A stretch of 64,000 bases of DNA, from assembly GCA_011176545.1 (NCBI GenBank), contig DUEN01000103.1, positions 1 through 64,000 of the forward strand, written 5' to 3'. Origin of the DNA: Caldilineae bacterium. GTDB lineage: Bacteria > Chloroflexota > Anaerolineae > DUEN01. The position numbers and the translations under genes were made by a program. The notes below the pieces were generated by a model. That model searched no databases and had not been told where the DNA came from. It saw nothing but the letters and a program-made list of their open reading frames with translations. The stretch's first letter is position 1; each line of letters begins with the position of its first letter. This document shows, piece by piece, positions 9,414 through 19,315 of this stretch.

Positions 9414-11849
9414 ATGTCCACCTCGCGATCACGACGCTTCTGGCCTGTCCCATCTTGCGCCTGGCATCGCCGCTTAGGTGATCGACCCGATCTGGCCTGT
9501 CATGTGCGTGATGTGGCAGGCGTCTACGATACGGCGGCCCGCACGAAGAAGGGGCTGCCTTTGGGTGGGATTGGCTCCGGGAATTTCATGTTCAACCTGT
9601 GCGGCTCCTTCGGCCCTTGGCAGATGAAGCCCGGGCGATACGAGGAGCGCTTTTTGCCTCAGGCCGCCTTCCATATTCGAGAACAAGTAGAGGGACAAGA
9701 GACTGTCGCCCGCACCCTGGCGATGGAAGACGTGCTTCCCGCCTGGAATCGACTGAAGGTGGGAGAGGGCGACTATTACGCTCTCTTCCCTCGCGGGTGG
9801 TGCACGTACGATGTCTTCGACACGGATATCTCTTTGCTCTTCTTCAGCCCGGTCATCAAGGACAATTATCGGGAGACCAGCCTTCCCGTGGCGCTCTTCC
9901 TCTTCCGCGTCTACAACCCTGGCCCCGCTCGGGCGACGGTCTCCGTCATGTTTACGTTCCCGAACGCCCCGTACACTGGTCCATTGAACCTGAAGCTCGG
10001 CCAAGACGTAGGTGAGCCAGATGAAAGGGTGCCGGCGGAACTCGCACAGGCCCTCGAGGAAGCATGGGGGCAGCTCGCGCGGAAATTGGAGGCATTGGGG
10101 CGCCCACGCCAGGGACTACGCAACGAGCTGGCCGAGGAACCCAGAGATGGGATTACGGCCGTAGTGATGCGCGCGGACGATCCCGCCAACCCGCCTGAGA
10201 CCCAAGGCACGGAGTGGTGCATCGCCGCATTGGGGCCAGCGACCTATCTCATCTCCTGGGATGGCGCTGGGGACGGGGACGACGTGTGGGAGGATTTCGT
10301 AACCGATGGAGCGTTGGGCAACCGAGATCTGGCACCCGATAGCGAGGAGCCCTCTGGCGCTGTGGCGTTGCGGGTCGCGCTGGCCCCGGGCGAGGAGGCC
10401 ATGCTGCCCTTCGCCCTGACCTGGCATTTCCCCCAAGTGGAGTTCGCCCAGGGGACCCGCTGGTGGCGTCGATACACGGAGTTCTTTCCCCCGGAGCCAG
10501 GCCAATCCTTCGCCATGGCGAAGGAGGCGCTACAACGCTACGAGGCCTGGCTGAATGCGGTCGAGGAGTGGACACGACCCATCGTGGAAAGTCCCGTATA
10601 TCCGGATTGGCTGAAGCAAGGCGCCCTGAACGAGCTGTACTATACGACCTTTGGCGGCTCCTTCTGGGAGAACGGCTGCATCACGAAGCCCAAGCGCTTT
10701 GGGGCACGCCCGGGGCAGCACCTGCATTTCGTCATGGAATGTCAGGAGTATCGATGGGCCGAGACCTTCGATGTGCGTCATCACATCTCCCGCTCTTATC
10801 GCGAGCTGTGGCCTGAAATCGAGCGGGACATCCTCTTGGTTTATGCAGATTTCATCATGGATACGCCGGACGGCAGCGTTCCCCACGACGCGGGGACCCC
10901 CGATGGTGATCCATTCTTTAAATACGATGGCTATGTGGAGGGCTATCCATTCGTTGAGGACACCTCCCGTACTACGACGCCCTGGTCGGAGTTCTCGCCC
11001 AAGTTCATCCAGCAGGTGTACGCCTATTGGCACAAGACGAGGGATGACGCCTTCCTGGATGAGGTTTGGCCAGCGGTGGCGCGCACCTTCCGCTATCAGC
11101 AGACGACGGACGTGGACGGCGACGGGATCACCGAGATGAAAAGCTCTGAGTACCGCGACAATAAGCTCTTCAACGCCGTCCTGTGGATCGGTGCGCTGGA
11201 GGCGCTCATCGCTATGGCGGAGCATCGAGGGGACGAGGCCATAGCTCAAGAGGCCCGCGCGGAGATGGCGAAGGCCCGTCGGAGTGCAGAGGTGCAATTT
11301 TGGAACGAGGAGCTGGGGTATTACCAGTTCAACGCCGAGAACGCCGACATCATGGGCGATGCCTTCATCGGCCAACGTTACGTGGATGTGACCGGGCTGC
11401 CACCGGTGTTGGATCCGGAGCGCATGACCTCGCACTACCGCCAGGTCTTCCGCAGAGCATCTCTCCCGTTGCCGGATACGGATGGCGATGGCGTGGGGAA
11501 CCTGGGCGTTGGCAACGCGCTGCGCCCCGATGGTTCCCCAGGGGTAGGGGATAGCGAGTTCCGACATGAGTACGAGGTCTGGACTGGAGTGAGCTACTCG
11601 TTGGCGGCCAACCTATATCATTGGGGGAAGCGCATCCAGGATGGCGCCCTGCAGGCAGCTGCCCTCCTGATCGGTTGGGGGGTCTATCAGCAGACTTGGC
11701 TTAACGAGGCGACGGCCTACTGGTTCAGCACCCCAGAAGCCTGGCAGATCGATGATCCAACCCGCTGCCGGGCGCTCATGTATCAGCGTGCGCGCGCCAT
11801 CTGGGAATTGCTGATGGAGGTTCACGATCCATACGAGAGGCGGGGATAA
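9414..11849 (+). CDS. GH116-type glycoside hydrolase (non-lysosomal glucosylceramidase / beta-glucosidase family)
   Basis: KKGLPLGGIGSGNFMFNLCGSFGPWQ; SYRELWPEIERDIL; TDVDGDGITEMKSSEYRDN; EVWTGVSYSLAA. Confidence 0.8.
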   Translation: MSTSRSRRFWPVPSCAWHRRLGDRPDLACHVRDVAGVYDTAARTKKGLPLGGIGSGNFMFNLCGSFGPWQMKPGRYEERFLPQAAFHIREQVEGQETVARTLAMEDVLPAWNRLKVGEGDYYALFPRGWCTYDVFDTDISLLFFSPVIKDNYRETSLPVALFLFRVYNPGPARATVSVMFTFPNAPYTGPLNLKLGQDVGEPDERVPAELAQALEEAWGQLARKLEALGRPRQGLRNELAEEPRDGITAVVMRADDPANPPETQGTEWCIAALGPATYLISWDGAGDGDDVWEDFVTDGALGNRDLAPDSEEPSGAVALRVALAPGEEAMLPFALTWHFPQVEFAQGTRWWRRYTEFFPPEPGQSFAMAKEALQRYEAWLNAVEEWTRPIVESPVYPDWLKQGALNELYYTTFGGSFWENGCITKPKRFGARPGQHLHFVMECQEYRWAETFDVRHHISRSYRELWPEIERDILLVYADFIMDTPDGSVPHDAGTPDGDPFFKYDGYVEGYPFVEDTSRTTTPWSEFSPKFIQQVYAYWHKTRDDAFLDEVWPAVARTFRYQQTTDVDGDGITEMKSSEYRDNKLFNAVLWIGALEALIAMAEHRGDEAIAQEARAEMAKARRSAEVQFWNEELGYYQFNAENADIMGDAFIGQRYVDVTGLPPVLDPERMTSHYRQVFRRASLPLPDTDGDGVGNLGVGNALRPDGSPGVGDSEFRHEYEVWTGVSYSLAANLYHWGKRIQDGALQAAALLIGWGVYQQTWLNEATAYWFSTPEAWQIDDPTRCRALMYQRARAIWELLMEVHDPYERRG

Positions 11850-12899
11850 ATGGCAGCAGAAGCCATGAATTCAGTGGAGCGGACCTGGACGGTCCTTCGG
11901 GGAGGGATCCCTGACCGGGTTCCGGTGGATCTGCATAACTTCATGATGACGGCCTATGCCTCCGGCATCCCTTTTCCCGAGTTCCTTCAAAACGGCGAGG
12001 CTATGGCCGAGGGACAGATCCAGGCTTGGCGCGAGTTCGGCCATGACGTATTGTTGATCGAGAACGGCACGGCGGCCCTGGCCGAGGCCTGCGGCTGCGG
12101 CGTCGAATATCTCAAGGATAGCGCCCCAGTGGTCAAAGAGCCAGCCCTTAAAAGCCTGGACGACGTGGATAAGCTGAGAATGCCCGATCCCTATAAGGAT
12201 CATCCCCTGCCTGAGCTTTTGAAGGCTACACGTATCGTCGTACAGGAGATCGGCGATAAGGCATTCATCATAGGACGGGCTGATCAAGGGCCGTTTTCCC
12301 TGGCCTCACTCCTCTTGGGAATGGAAGAATTCCTGTTGCAAATCACCCTCAACGAGAAGCCGGAGCAGATCCATCGCCTGCTAGAGTTCTGTCTGGAAGC
12401 CTCCTATCGGTATGCGGTGGCGCAGATGGAACAGGGCGCACACATCACTTCCATCGGCGAGTCGCTGGCCGGCCCTGATGTCTGCTCGCCTAAGGTCTAT
12501 CTAGAATACGAATGGCCCTATGCAAAGAGGCTAGTCGAGCGCCTGAAGAAGAAGGACATCCTCTTAGCATACCACATCTGCGGCGATACCACCCCGATCG
12601 TCCATAAGATGGTGGAGACGGGCGCGGCGATACTCGAACTGGATCAGAAGACTGATATGCGCACGGCGAAGGAAGCGACGCGAGGCAAGGCTACCCTCTT
12701 AGGGCCGGTCGATCCCAACGACGTCATGGCTCTAGGCACGCCGGAGCTGGTGGAGGAGAAGTGTCGGGAGGCGATCGAGATCCTGGCGCCAGAAGGCGGC
12801 TTCATCCTGGGGCCTGGATGTGCCCTGCCGCCCAAGACCCCGCCTGAGAACATCCACGCGATGATCGAGGCCGCCCGTCGCTACGGCCGATATACGTGA
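11850..12899 (+). CDS. Uroporphyrinogen decarboxylase (URO-D)-family protein, MtaA/CmuA-like
   Basis: MNSVERTWTVLRGGIPDRVPVDL; LLGPVDPNDVMALGTPELVEEKCREAIEILAPEGGFILGPGCALPPKTPPENIHAM. Confidence 0.88.
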   Translation: MAAEAMNSVERTWTVLRGGIPDRVPVDLHNFMMTAYASGIPFPEFLQNGEAMAEGQIQAWREFGHDVLLIENGTAALAEACGCGVEYLKDSAPVVKEPALKSLDDVDKLRMPDPYKDHPLPELLKATRIVVQEIGDKAFIIGRADQGPFSLASLLLGMEEFLLQITLNEKPEQIHRLLEFCLEASYRYAVAQMEQGAHITSIGESLAGPDVCSPKVYLEYEWPYAKRLVERLKKKDILLAYHICGDTTPIVHKMVETGAAILELDQKTDMRTAKEATRGKATLLGPVDPNDVMALGTPELVEEKCREAIEILAPEGGFILGPGCALPPKTPPENIHAMIEAARRYGRYT

Positions 12900-12926
12900 G
12901 GCCCGCGCAGTTCCAACCAATGACGC

Positions 12927-12961
12927 AAAAACCCCGGCTTCTTCGAGAAGCCGGGGTTTTT
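12927..12961 (+). terminator. Rho-independent terminator AAAAACCCCGGCTTCT-TCG-AGAAGCCGGGGTTTTT
   Basis: Perfect stem with T-run. Confidence 0.85.
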
Positions 12962-13137
12962 CTGCGTTCTCAAGAGGCATAAGCCGTCTCATTCGGCGAC
13001 GGATGAATTCCGCCGCCTGGGCAATACCCCCAAGTGCCCCCATTTTACGGCGCCGATCCACAAGCGACCTCTTGTATCCCGAACCGCGACACGGGTATGT
13101 TATAATTCCTCCACACATCTCCCACAGGAGGTCCCAC

Positions 13138-14685
13138 ATGCGCTTTCCCCGCGCGTCTGGCGTCTTGCTTCATCCGACCAGCCTCCCTGGCTCGCCCGGC
13201 ATCGGCGACCTGGGGCACGCTGCCTACCGATTCGTCGATTTCCTGGCCGCGGCGGGCCAGCGTTACTGGCAGGTGCTCCCCCTCGGTCCCACCGGCTACG
13301 GCGACTCCCCCTACCAGTGCTTCTCCGCCTTCGCCGGGAATCCACTCCTGATCAGCCCTGAGCGGCTGGTCGAGGAGGGGCTGCTGGACCCCGAGCACCT
13401 GGCCGACATCCCCGCGTTCGATCCGCATCGTGTCGACTTCGGTCGCGTCATCCCCTGGAAGCGAGCGCTGCTGCGCTCCTCCTTCGATTACTTCCAACAG
13501 CACGCCGCGCCGCACCTGCGCGACGAGTTCGAGGGGTTCTGTCACGAGGAAGCGAGCTGGCTGGAGGATTTCGCCCTCTTCATGGCGCTCAAGGACGAGC
13601 ATCACGGCGCGCCGTGGTGGGAATGGGAGCGGGCGCTGCGCGTCCGGGAGTCCAGCGCGCTGCAGGATGCCAGGAGCCGCCTAGCCGATGCCATGTCCTT
13701 CTACCGCTACCAACAGTGGCTGTTCCTCCGCCAGTGGCGGGCGCTGAAGGCGTACGCCAACGAACAGGGCGTGCACATCATCGGCGACATCCCCATCTTC
13801 GTCGCCCGGGATAGCGCGGACGCCTGGGCGAACCCGCACCTGTTCCACTTCGACGAGGAGGGCCATCCCACGGTGGTGGCCGGGGTGCCGCCCGACTACT
13901 TCAGCCCCACCGGCCAGCTTTGGGGCAACCCGCTTTACCGCTGGGACGTGATGCGGGAGGACGGCTACGCCTGGTGGATCGAGCGCTTTCGCGCCATCTT
14001 CCGGCTAGTGGACGTGGCGCGGTTAGACCACTTTCGCGGCTTCGAGGCGTACTGGGAGGTCCCGGCCGGGGAGGACACGGCCATCAACGGCCGCTGGGTC
14101 AAGGGGCCAGGCGCCCACTTCTTCGAGACGGTGCTGGCCGCCCTGGGCGATCTGCCCATCATCGCCGAGGACCTGGGGTTCATCACGCCCGAGGTGACCG
14201 CCTTGCGGGATCGATTCGGCTTCCCGGGCATGAAGGTGCTTCAGTTCGCCTTTGGCACGGACGGCTTCGACCCGTACCTGCCGCACAACTACCCACGCAA
14301 CTGCGTCGTGTACACGGGCACCCACGACAACGACACCACTGTCGGCTGGTTCCGGCACAGCTCTACGCCGGAGGAGCGCGCCTTCGCGTTGCGTTATCTG
14401 CGCTCGGACGGCTCCGACATCGCCTGGGACATGATCCATCTGGCGTGGACCTCCGTGGCCGACACGGCCATCGCCCCCATGCAGGACCTGCTTCGCCTGG
14501 ACTCCGACGCCCGCATGAACCTGCCGGGCAGCTTCGGCGGCAACTGGCAGTGGCGATGTCCGCCGGACGCGCTCACAGACAAGCTGATCGCGGCGCTGCG
14601 GGACCTGACGGACATCTGCGCCCGGAATCCCGCCGCGCGTACGGACCGACGCTCGATCCATGTGATGGAATCAGACGCCGAATAG
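13138..14685 (+). CDS. malQ: 4-alpha-glucanotransferase
   Basis: RASGVLLHPTSLPGSPGIGDLG; DIPIFVARDSADAWANP; VARLDHFRGFEAYWEVP; IAEDLGFITPEV; YTGTHDNDTTVGWF. RBS AGGAGGT. Confidence 0.96.
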   Translation: MRFPRASGVLLHPTSLPGSPGIGDLGHAAYRFVDFLAAAGQRYWQVLPLGPTGYGDSPYQCFSAFAGNPLLISPERLVEEGLLDPEHLADIPAFDPHRVDFGRVIPWKRALLRSSFDYFQQHAAPHLRDEFEGFCHEEASWLEDFALFMALKDEHHGAPWWEWERALRVRESSALQDARSRLADAMSFYRYQQWLFLRQWRALKAYANEQGVHIIGDIPIFVARDSADAWANPHLFHFDEEGHPTVVAGVPPDYFSPTGQLWGNPLYRWDVMREDGYAWWIERFRAIFRLVDVARLDHFRGFEAYWEVPAGEDTAINGRWVKGPGAHFFETVLAALGDLPIIAEDLGFITPEVTALRDRFGFPGMKVLQFAFGTDGFDPYLPHNYPRNCVVYTGTHDNDTTVGWFRHSSTPEERAFALRYLRSDGSDIAWDMIHLAWTSVADTAIAPMQDLLRLDSDARMNLPGSFGGNWQWRCPPDALTDKLIAALRDLTDICARNPAARTDRRSIHVMESDAE

Positions 14686-14686
14686 A

Positions 14687-14719
14687 AGACCCCCGGCATC
14701 TTGCAGATGCCGGGGGTCT
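14687..14719. terminator. Hairpin AGACCCCCGGCATCT ... AGATGCCGGGGGTCT after malQ
   Basis: 15-bp inverted repeat. Confidence 0.7.
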
Positions 14720-14750
14720 AAGCGATCATGCGTAATGCTCTCTTAATATT

Positions 14751-14793
14751 TTCCTCTCCGCGCCCTCTGCGTCTCGGCGGTGAGATATGAGGA
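14751..14793. repeat. Dispersed repeat family A, right arm only (CCCTCTGCGTCTCGGCGGTGAGATATGAGGATCAT)
   Basis: Matches the right arm and flank of the copy at 277-360. Confidence 0.65.
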
Positions 14794-15831
14794 TCATCCC
14801 TTGATCGCGCCCACCAACAGGCCGCGGGCGATGTAGCGCTCCAGCGCGATGGCCATGGCGATGACCGGGATGATCATGATGAGGATCAGCACCGACATGT
14901 ACCACCATTGCGGCCCGCGAGTGGCGTTCTGCGCGGCCACGGTTAAGGGCAACGTCTGCGCGTTCGCGCTGCTCAGGAACAGCGCCAGCAGATACTCGTT
15001 CCAGGCGAACACCAGCACGAAGAGGAACGTCGCCACCAGGCCAGGCATCGAGAGGGGCAATACGATGGACCAGAAGATGCGATAAGGTGACGCGCCGTCG
15101 ATGGCCGCGCACTCCTCGATCTCAATGGGGATCGACTGGAAGTAATCCCGCATCAGCCAGACCACAATGGGCAGGTTAGTGGCCACATACGTGATGACCA
15201 GCGCCGTCCGGGTATCCAACAGGCCCAGACGCTGGAAGAGGATGTAGATCGGGATCACCACGGCCACCGGGGGCAGGATGCGCTGGGAGATCATCCAGAA
15301 GGCGATGTCGTCGTTCTTTAGGTGGCGTCGAAAGCGCTTGCCGATGGTCTGCGCCAGCAGGAGGAACACGGCGATGGCGGCCGCCACGGCCACCTGCCAT
15401 GGAGCCCCCAGGGTGATCGCCACGATGGCCAACGCCACACATCCGATGAAAAGCAGGATCGTCCCCAGCCGCGGCCGATATTCGAACCGCACCAGCGCAT
15501 ACGAGGCCGCGGTGCCCAGCGCCAACGAGAGCACCGAGCTGGTCAATCCCACGATGACGGTGTTCGCGTAGGGGCGCAACGTATCATTGCGTAGATCGAA
15601 GAAGATATAATGCCAGGCATGCAGCGAGGGCTTGAAATCGATGAAAGGCAGATAAACCGGCCCGTCGTTCACATGGATCGGCAGCTTGAAAGAGGTGATC
15701 AGCAGCCAGTATAGCGGGAACAGGACGACGAAAGACCACATCCCCAGGATGAGATAGGACACGACCATCCCCATCGGGGAGGGGACAAAGGGCGAGAAAT
15801 TCCAACGACGCCAACGCACCAACTTGATCAT
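14794..15831 (-). CDS. Carbohydrate ABC transporter permease (MalG type)
   Basis: MVVSYLILGMWSFVVLFPLYWLLITSFK; IEECAAIDGASPYRIFWSIVLPLSMPGLVATFLFVLVFAWNEYLLAL. Confidence 0.92.
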   Translation of the reverse strand: MIKLVRWRRWNFSPFVPSPMGMVVSYLILGMWSFVVLFPLYWLLITSFKLPIHVNDGPVYLPFIDFKPSLHAWHYIFFDLRNDTLRPYANTVIVGLTSSVLSLALGTAASYALVRFEYRPRLGTILLFIGCVALAIVAITLGAPWQVAVAAAIAVFLLLAQTIGKRFRRHLKNDDIAFWMISQRILPPVAVVIPIYILFQRLGLLDTRTALVITYVATNLPIVVWLMRDYFQSIPIEIEECAAIDGASPYRIFWSIVLPLSMPGLVATFLFVLVFAWNEYLLALFLSSANAQTLPLTVAAQNATRGPQWWYMSVLILIMIIPVIAMAIALERYIARGLLVGAIKG

Positions 15832-15854
15832 AATCCGTCCTCAGATCCTCACCA

Positions 15855-17027
15855 TTACAAGACTTCCAACACTCGGCGCCGAATGATATTCACGGTGACC
15901 AGGGCGACGAAGGTCACGACCAGCAACAACAGATAGGCGACCGCGGCCGAGCCCCCCACATCTAGCGTACGCCAGGTCATGAACGCCTGCAGAGTCAGCG
16001 ACTCCGTGGCTGTGCCCGGCCCCCCGTTCGTCAACACGTTGGGCAGATCGATGATCTTAAAGGCCTCGATGAGCCGGATCAGGATCAGTGTCGTGCTCAC
16101 CGGCAGGATGGTGGGTATGGTGATGTGTCGGAAGATCTGCCATCGGCTGGCCCCATCCACCAGTGCCGCCTCGATGGGCTCGATGGGCTGGCTCTCCAAC
16201 GCGGCCAGCAACACGATGAACATGAACGGCGTCCACTGCCAGATATCGCCGATCATGACGGCCGCGCGAGCGGTCCACGGGTTGTTCACCCATGAAGTCT
16301 CCGCCAGGCCGAAGGCCCGCCAGATGGGCGTGAACGGCCCCTTGGTGAAATCGGTCAGCATGCGGAACATGTACGCGATGCCCACCGGCGTGATCATCAT
16401 GGGCAGCAGGAAGACGACGCGGAAGAAACGCCGGCCGGGGATCTGCTGAATGCACAGCAAGGCCAGGACCAGCCCCAGGAGATACTGGATGGTCACGCCG
16501 CCGAAGACGTAGATCAGCGTCACCACTAGGGTCCCCGGACGGCCGCCAGGGCTCAGCGATCGCACCAGGAGCCACACTCCCGCGCCGGTGATCACGCTGG
16601 CCACCAGGCGCCAGAAGAAGCCCATCACCGAGGCGTTCCCGCCGCGCGCGTACCGGACCAGCATGTAGGCCAGCCATAAGACGACCGCCCCGAAGATCCC
16701 CCATCCCAGGGGAGAGGGATCGACCAGCACCCCCATGAAGTGCGTCTTCTCGCTGCCGACGAACAGCTTTCGGTAATTGGCCAGCCCCACGAAGCTGAGC
16801 TTGAACCCGCCCTTGATGAACTGCAGCCGGGTCAGCGAGAGGTATAAGGAGACGATGAGGGGGAAGATGGAAAGGAACAGGATGACCAGGACGCTGGGCA
16901 TCAAGAACGATGCGCTGGCCATGCGCTCCAGCCGTGCGCCTAATCGCCTGACGCGACTTACAGCTACAGCAGATTCGAGGCCCGGCTCGGGCTGAGCCGG
17001 GCCTCGAGCGGATTCCGTGATCGCCAT
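15855..17027 (-). CDS. Carbohydrate ABC transporter permease (MalF type)
   Basis: SFLMPSVLVILFLSIFPLIVSLYLSLTRLQF; EAALVDGASRWQIFRHITIPTILPVS. Confidence 0.9.
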   Translation of the reverse strand: MAITESARGPAQPEPGLESAVAVSRVRRLGARLERMASASFLMPSVLVILFLSIFPLIVSLYLSLTRLQFIKGGFKLSFVGLANYRKLFVGSEKTHFMGVLVDPSPLGWGIFGAVVLWLAYMLVRYARGGNASVMGFFWRLVASVITGAGVWLLVRSLSPGGRPGTLVVTLIYVFGGVTIQYLLGLVLALLCIQQIPGRRFFRVVFLLPMMITPVGIAYMFRMLTDFTKGPFTPIWRAFGLAETSWVNNPWTARAAVMIGDIWQWTPFMFIVLLAALESQPIEPIEAALVDGASRWQIFRHITIPTILPVSTTLILIRLIEAFKIIDLPNVLTNGGPGTATESLTLQAFMTWRTLDVGGSAAVAYLLLLVVTFVALVTVNIIRRRVLEVL

Positions 17028-17043
17028 CGTATGGTCCTCGACC

Positions 17044-18585
17044 TCACTCCTTTGGGATGCTCAACGAAGACTTATAAGCCTCCAGCTGGGCCTCCCGCCC
17101 GAGCTCCTCGGTGATCTCCTCCCAGCCGTTGTAGATCTGCTCCATGGTCTCCTCGAGCGTCAGCTCACCGGCCAGGAACTGGGAGATCGCCTTGTCCAGC
17201 ACGATCTGCTGATAGCGCTGGTTCTGCGGGATACGGAGGTCCAGCACCATGTTGGGGCTCTCCAGGCTGGCCTTGATGGCGCCCAGGTAGTCCTTAGCGG
17301 CCTCCTCGCTCATGCCGGCCTTGATCCACAGATCCAGGTTCTCGAACTGGGAGATGCGGTACGGGTTGAAGCCCGTCTTCCCGATGGTCACGTCCACGTT
17401 GGCCTGGGCCGGCTGGCTCATGTAGGACAGGAAGGCGTAGGCCGCGTCCTTAACCTTCGGATCCGCGGCTGCGTTAATGGCGCCCGACCAGCCGCCGAAG
17501 GCCGCGTACGGCGCGTGGTTCACGCCGTTGATCGCGTACGGGCAGAGCTCCTCATTGCACTCCTCGAACTGCATGGTCTCCCGGTTCAGCACCTTGGTGG
17601 TGCCGGGCAGGATCACCGCGCCCACCTTATCGATGACCTTGGAGGTCTCCGGATCGATGGCCAGGGTGCCGATGTCACCCCAGTCGATGGAGAGAGCACA
17701 GCGCCCGGAGGTGAACAGGGCTCGCGTGTCCCCCACGTCCAGGTTCAGCTCATCCGGCGGGCCGTAGTTCGTGGTCTCCTTGTAGATCTCCAGCGCACGG
17801 GCAAAAGCGTCGTTCTTGGTCAGCGGCTCCATGTTATCCAGCCGGAAGAACGAGCCCTGGCGCGTGCCCTTGCTCTGCAGGAACCCGGCCGCCACGGACC
17901 ACACCATCCAATAAGCCTGCGCGTTGCGCTTCTTGGAGATGCAGGAACCATAATCCGGCTCGCCGTCGCCATTCAGGTCCCGGCCATGGAAGGTCTTGGC
18001 GATGTTGAGGTAATCCTCCCAGGTCTCCGGCGGGGCCAGGCCCTCTTGCTCCAGCAGATCCTTCCGGTAGTAGACCATCTGGAAATCGCCGTCCAGCGGG
18101 ATCGTGTAGATACGGCCCTCATAGGTGGCGCTGAAGTTGCGGAAGAACGGGGCGATGTCCTCCCACTGGAGTGCCTCATCCGCCGCGATCCGGTCGGTCA
18201 GGTCCTCCAAATAGCCGGGGATGATGAAGTCCACCATCCACTGCGGGGCGAACACGAAGGCGTCGAAGCTGTTCGTCCCCGTGGCCAGATCCGTCAGGAT
18301 CTTCTGATACAGATCGCTGAAGGGGACGGTGATGACGTTGATCTTCGCGCCGGTCAGCTTCTCGAAGTCTGGACCGCGCCGCTGCAGCGGCTCGGCGATC
18401 TGGGGCCCCGTGAAGGTGACGATGTTCACCTCAATCCCTTCAAAGGGCTTGGCCTCTTCGGCCGGCGCGGCCTCCTCCTTTGGCACTTCCGCCGGTGCCG
18501 GCGTCACCATAGGCTGACAGGCACTGACCACCAGGACCAGGATGCCTATCAGGGATAGCAACAGGACGGACTTGTGACGCAACAT
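17044..18585 (-). CDS. Extracellular solute-binding lipoprotein (sugar ABC importer)
   Basis: LIGILVLVVSACQP lipobox; FVFAPQWMVDFIIPGYLEDLTD. Confidence 0.9.
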   Translation of the reverse strand: MLRHKSVLLLSLIGILVLVVSACQPMVTPAPAEVPKEEAAPAEEAKPFEGIEVNIVTFTGPQIAEPLQRRGPDFEKLTGAKINVITVPFSDLYQKILTDLATGTNSFDAFVFAPQWMVDFIIPGYLEDLTDRIAADEALQWEDIAPFFRNFSATYEGRIYTIPLDGDFQMVYYRKDLLEQEGLAPPETWEDYLNIAKTFHGRDLNGDGEPDYGSCISKKRNAQAYWMVWSVAAGFLQSKGTRQGSFFRLDNMEPLTKNDAFARALEIYKETTNYGPPDELNLDVGDTRALFTSGRCALSIDWGDIGTLAIDPETSKVIDKVGAVILPGTTKVLNRETMQFEECNEELCPYAINGVNHAPYAAFGGWSGAINAAADPKVKDAAYAFLSYMSQPAQANVDVTIGKTGFNPYRISQFENLDLWIKAGMSEEAAKDYLGAIKASLESPNMVLDLRIPQNQRYQQIVLDKAISQFLAGELTLEETMEQIYNGWEEITEELGREAQLEAYKSSLSIPKE

Positions 18586-18952
18586 GGTCTGCCCCTCCTT
18601 CTACAACGTTTTAGGCCCGGACCACTCGCTGTCCGGACCGGCCGATGATCCCAGAGCGCGCTAGCGGTCCACGCGCCCCTACCGCCAATCCGGGGGAGCT
18701 CGAAGCAAAAGATCGGCGGATCTCACTTCCTCAAGATGCTTCATGGATGACATGATTGGGTTCCAAACAGCGATCACAAGTTCAAAAGCGGCGACCAAGC
18801 GGATACAACTCGAAGCGAACAGTGGCTACATACCCAAGCACGTCGTCCACACTTCACGATGGGGGCACATTAAGTGTATAGCGATCAGGACGACCTGTCA
18901 AGCCCTGGTTTCATCCACCGGAACAGCGCGGCTTATTTCTCCGCGAATGACT

Positions 18953-18980
18953 TGACATATGTTTAGGAAAAGGTAATATG
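18953..18980 (+). promoter_or_regulatory. Promoter candidate TTGACA - 16 bp - TAATAT upstream of the moaD-like gene
   Basis: Direct reading. Confidence 0.6.
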
Positions 18981-19036
18981 GAGACGTGCTCCGTATATCG
19001 GCTAAGTGGATCGTTAAACGGCCACGAAGCAGTCCC

Positions 19037-19315
19037 ATGCGAGTTCGAGTATACGCCACTTTGCGCGATCTATTGGGCGCGAGAGAAGTCACCCTGGATC
19101 TCGATGGCGAGACGCCGGTGCGAGAGGTGCTCCAGCGACTGACCGAGGCCTATCCGGCGCTGGCCGAGAAGCTGTGGGATGACCAGGGGAATCCCACAGG
19201 CTTCGTTCGCGTGTTGCTCAACGGCAGGCTACTGGAATACCTCGACGGGATGGATACCCTGGTCAAGGATACGGATGAGATCAGCCTCTTCCCGCCGGTC
19301 GGCGGCGGCCGGTGA
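19037..19315 (+). CDS. MoaD/ThiS family ubiquitin-like sulfur carrier protein
   Basis: MRVRVYATLRDLLGAREVTLDLDGETPVREVLQRL ... VLLNGRLLEYLDGMDTLVKDTDEISLFPPVGGGR; the GG motif is followed by Arg. Confidence 0.85.
   Translation: MRVRVYATLRDLLGAREVTLDLDGETPVREVLQRLTEAYPALAEKLWDDQGNPTGFVRVLLNGRLLEYLDGMDTLVKDTDEISLFPPVGGGR

Noticed and set aside
10530-11567. 345-aa minus-strand ORF
   Set aside because: Antisense shadow of the GH116 gene.
17017-18558. 513-aa plus-strand ORF antisense to the solute-binding protein
   Set aside because: Mirror ORF of a high-GC gene; composition is a reverse-frame artefact, and the minus-strand lipoprotein has clear motifs.
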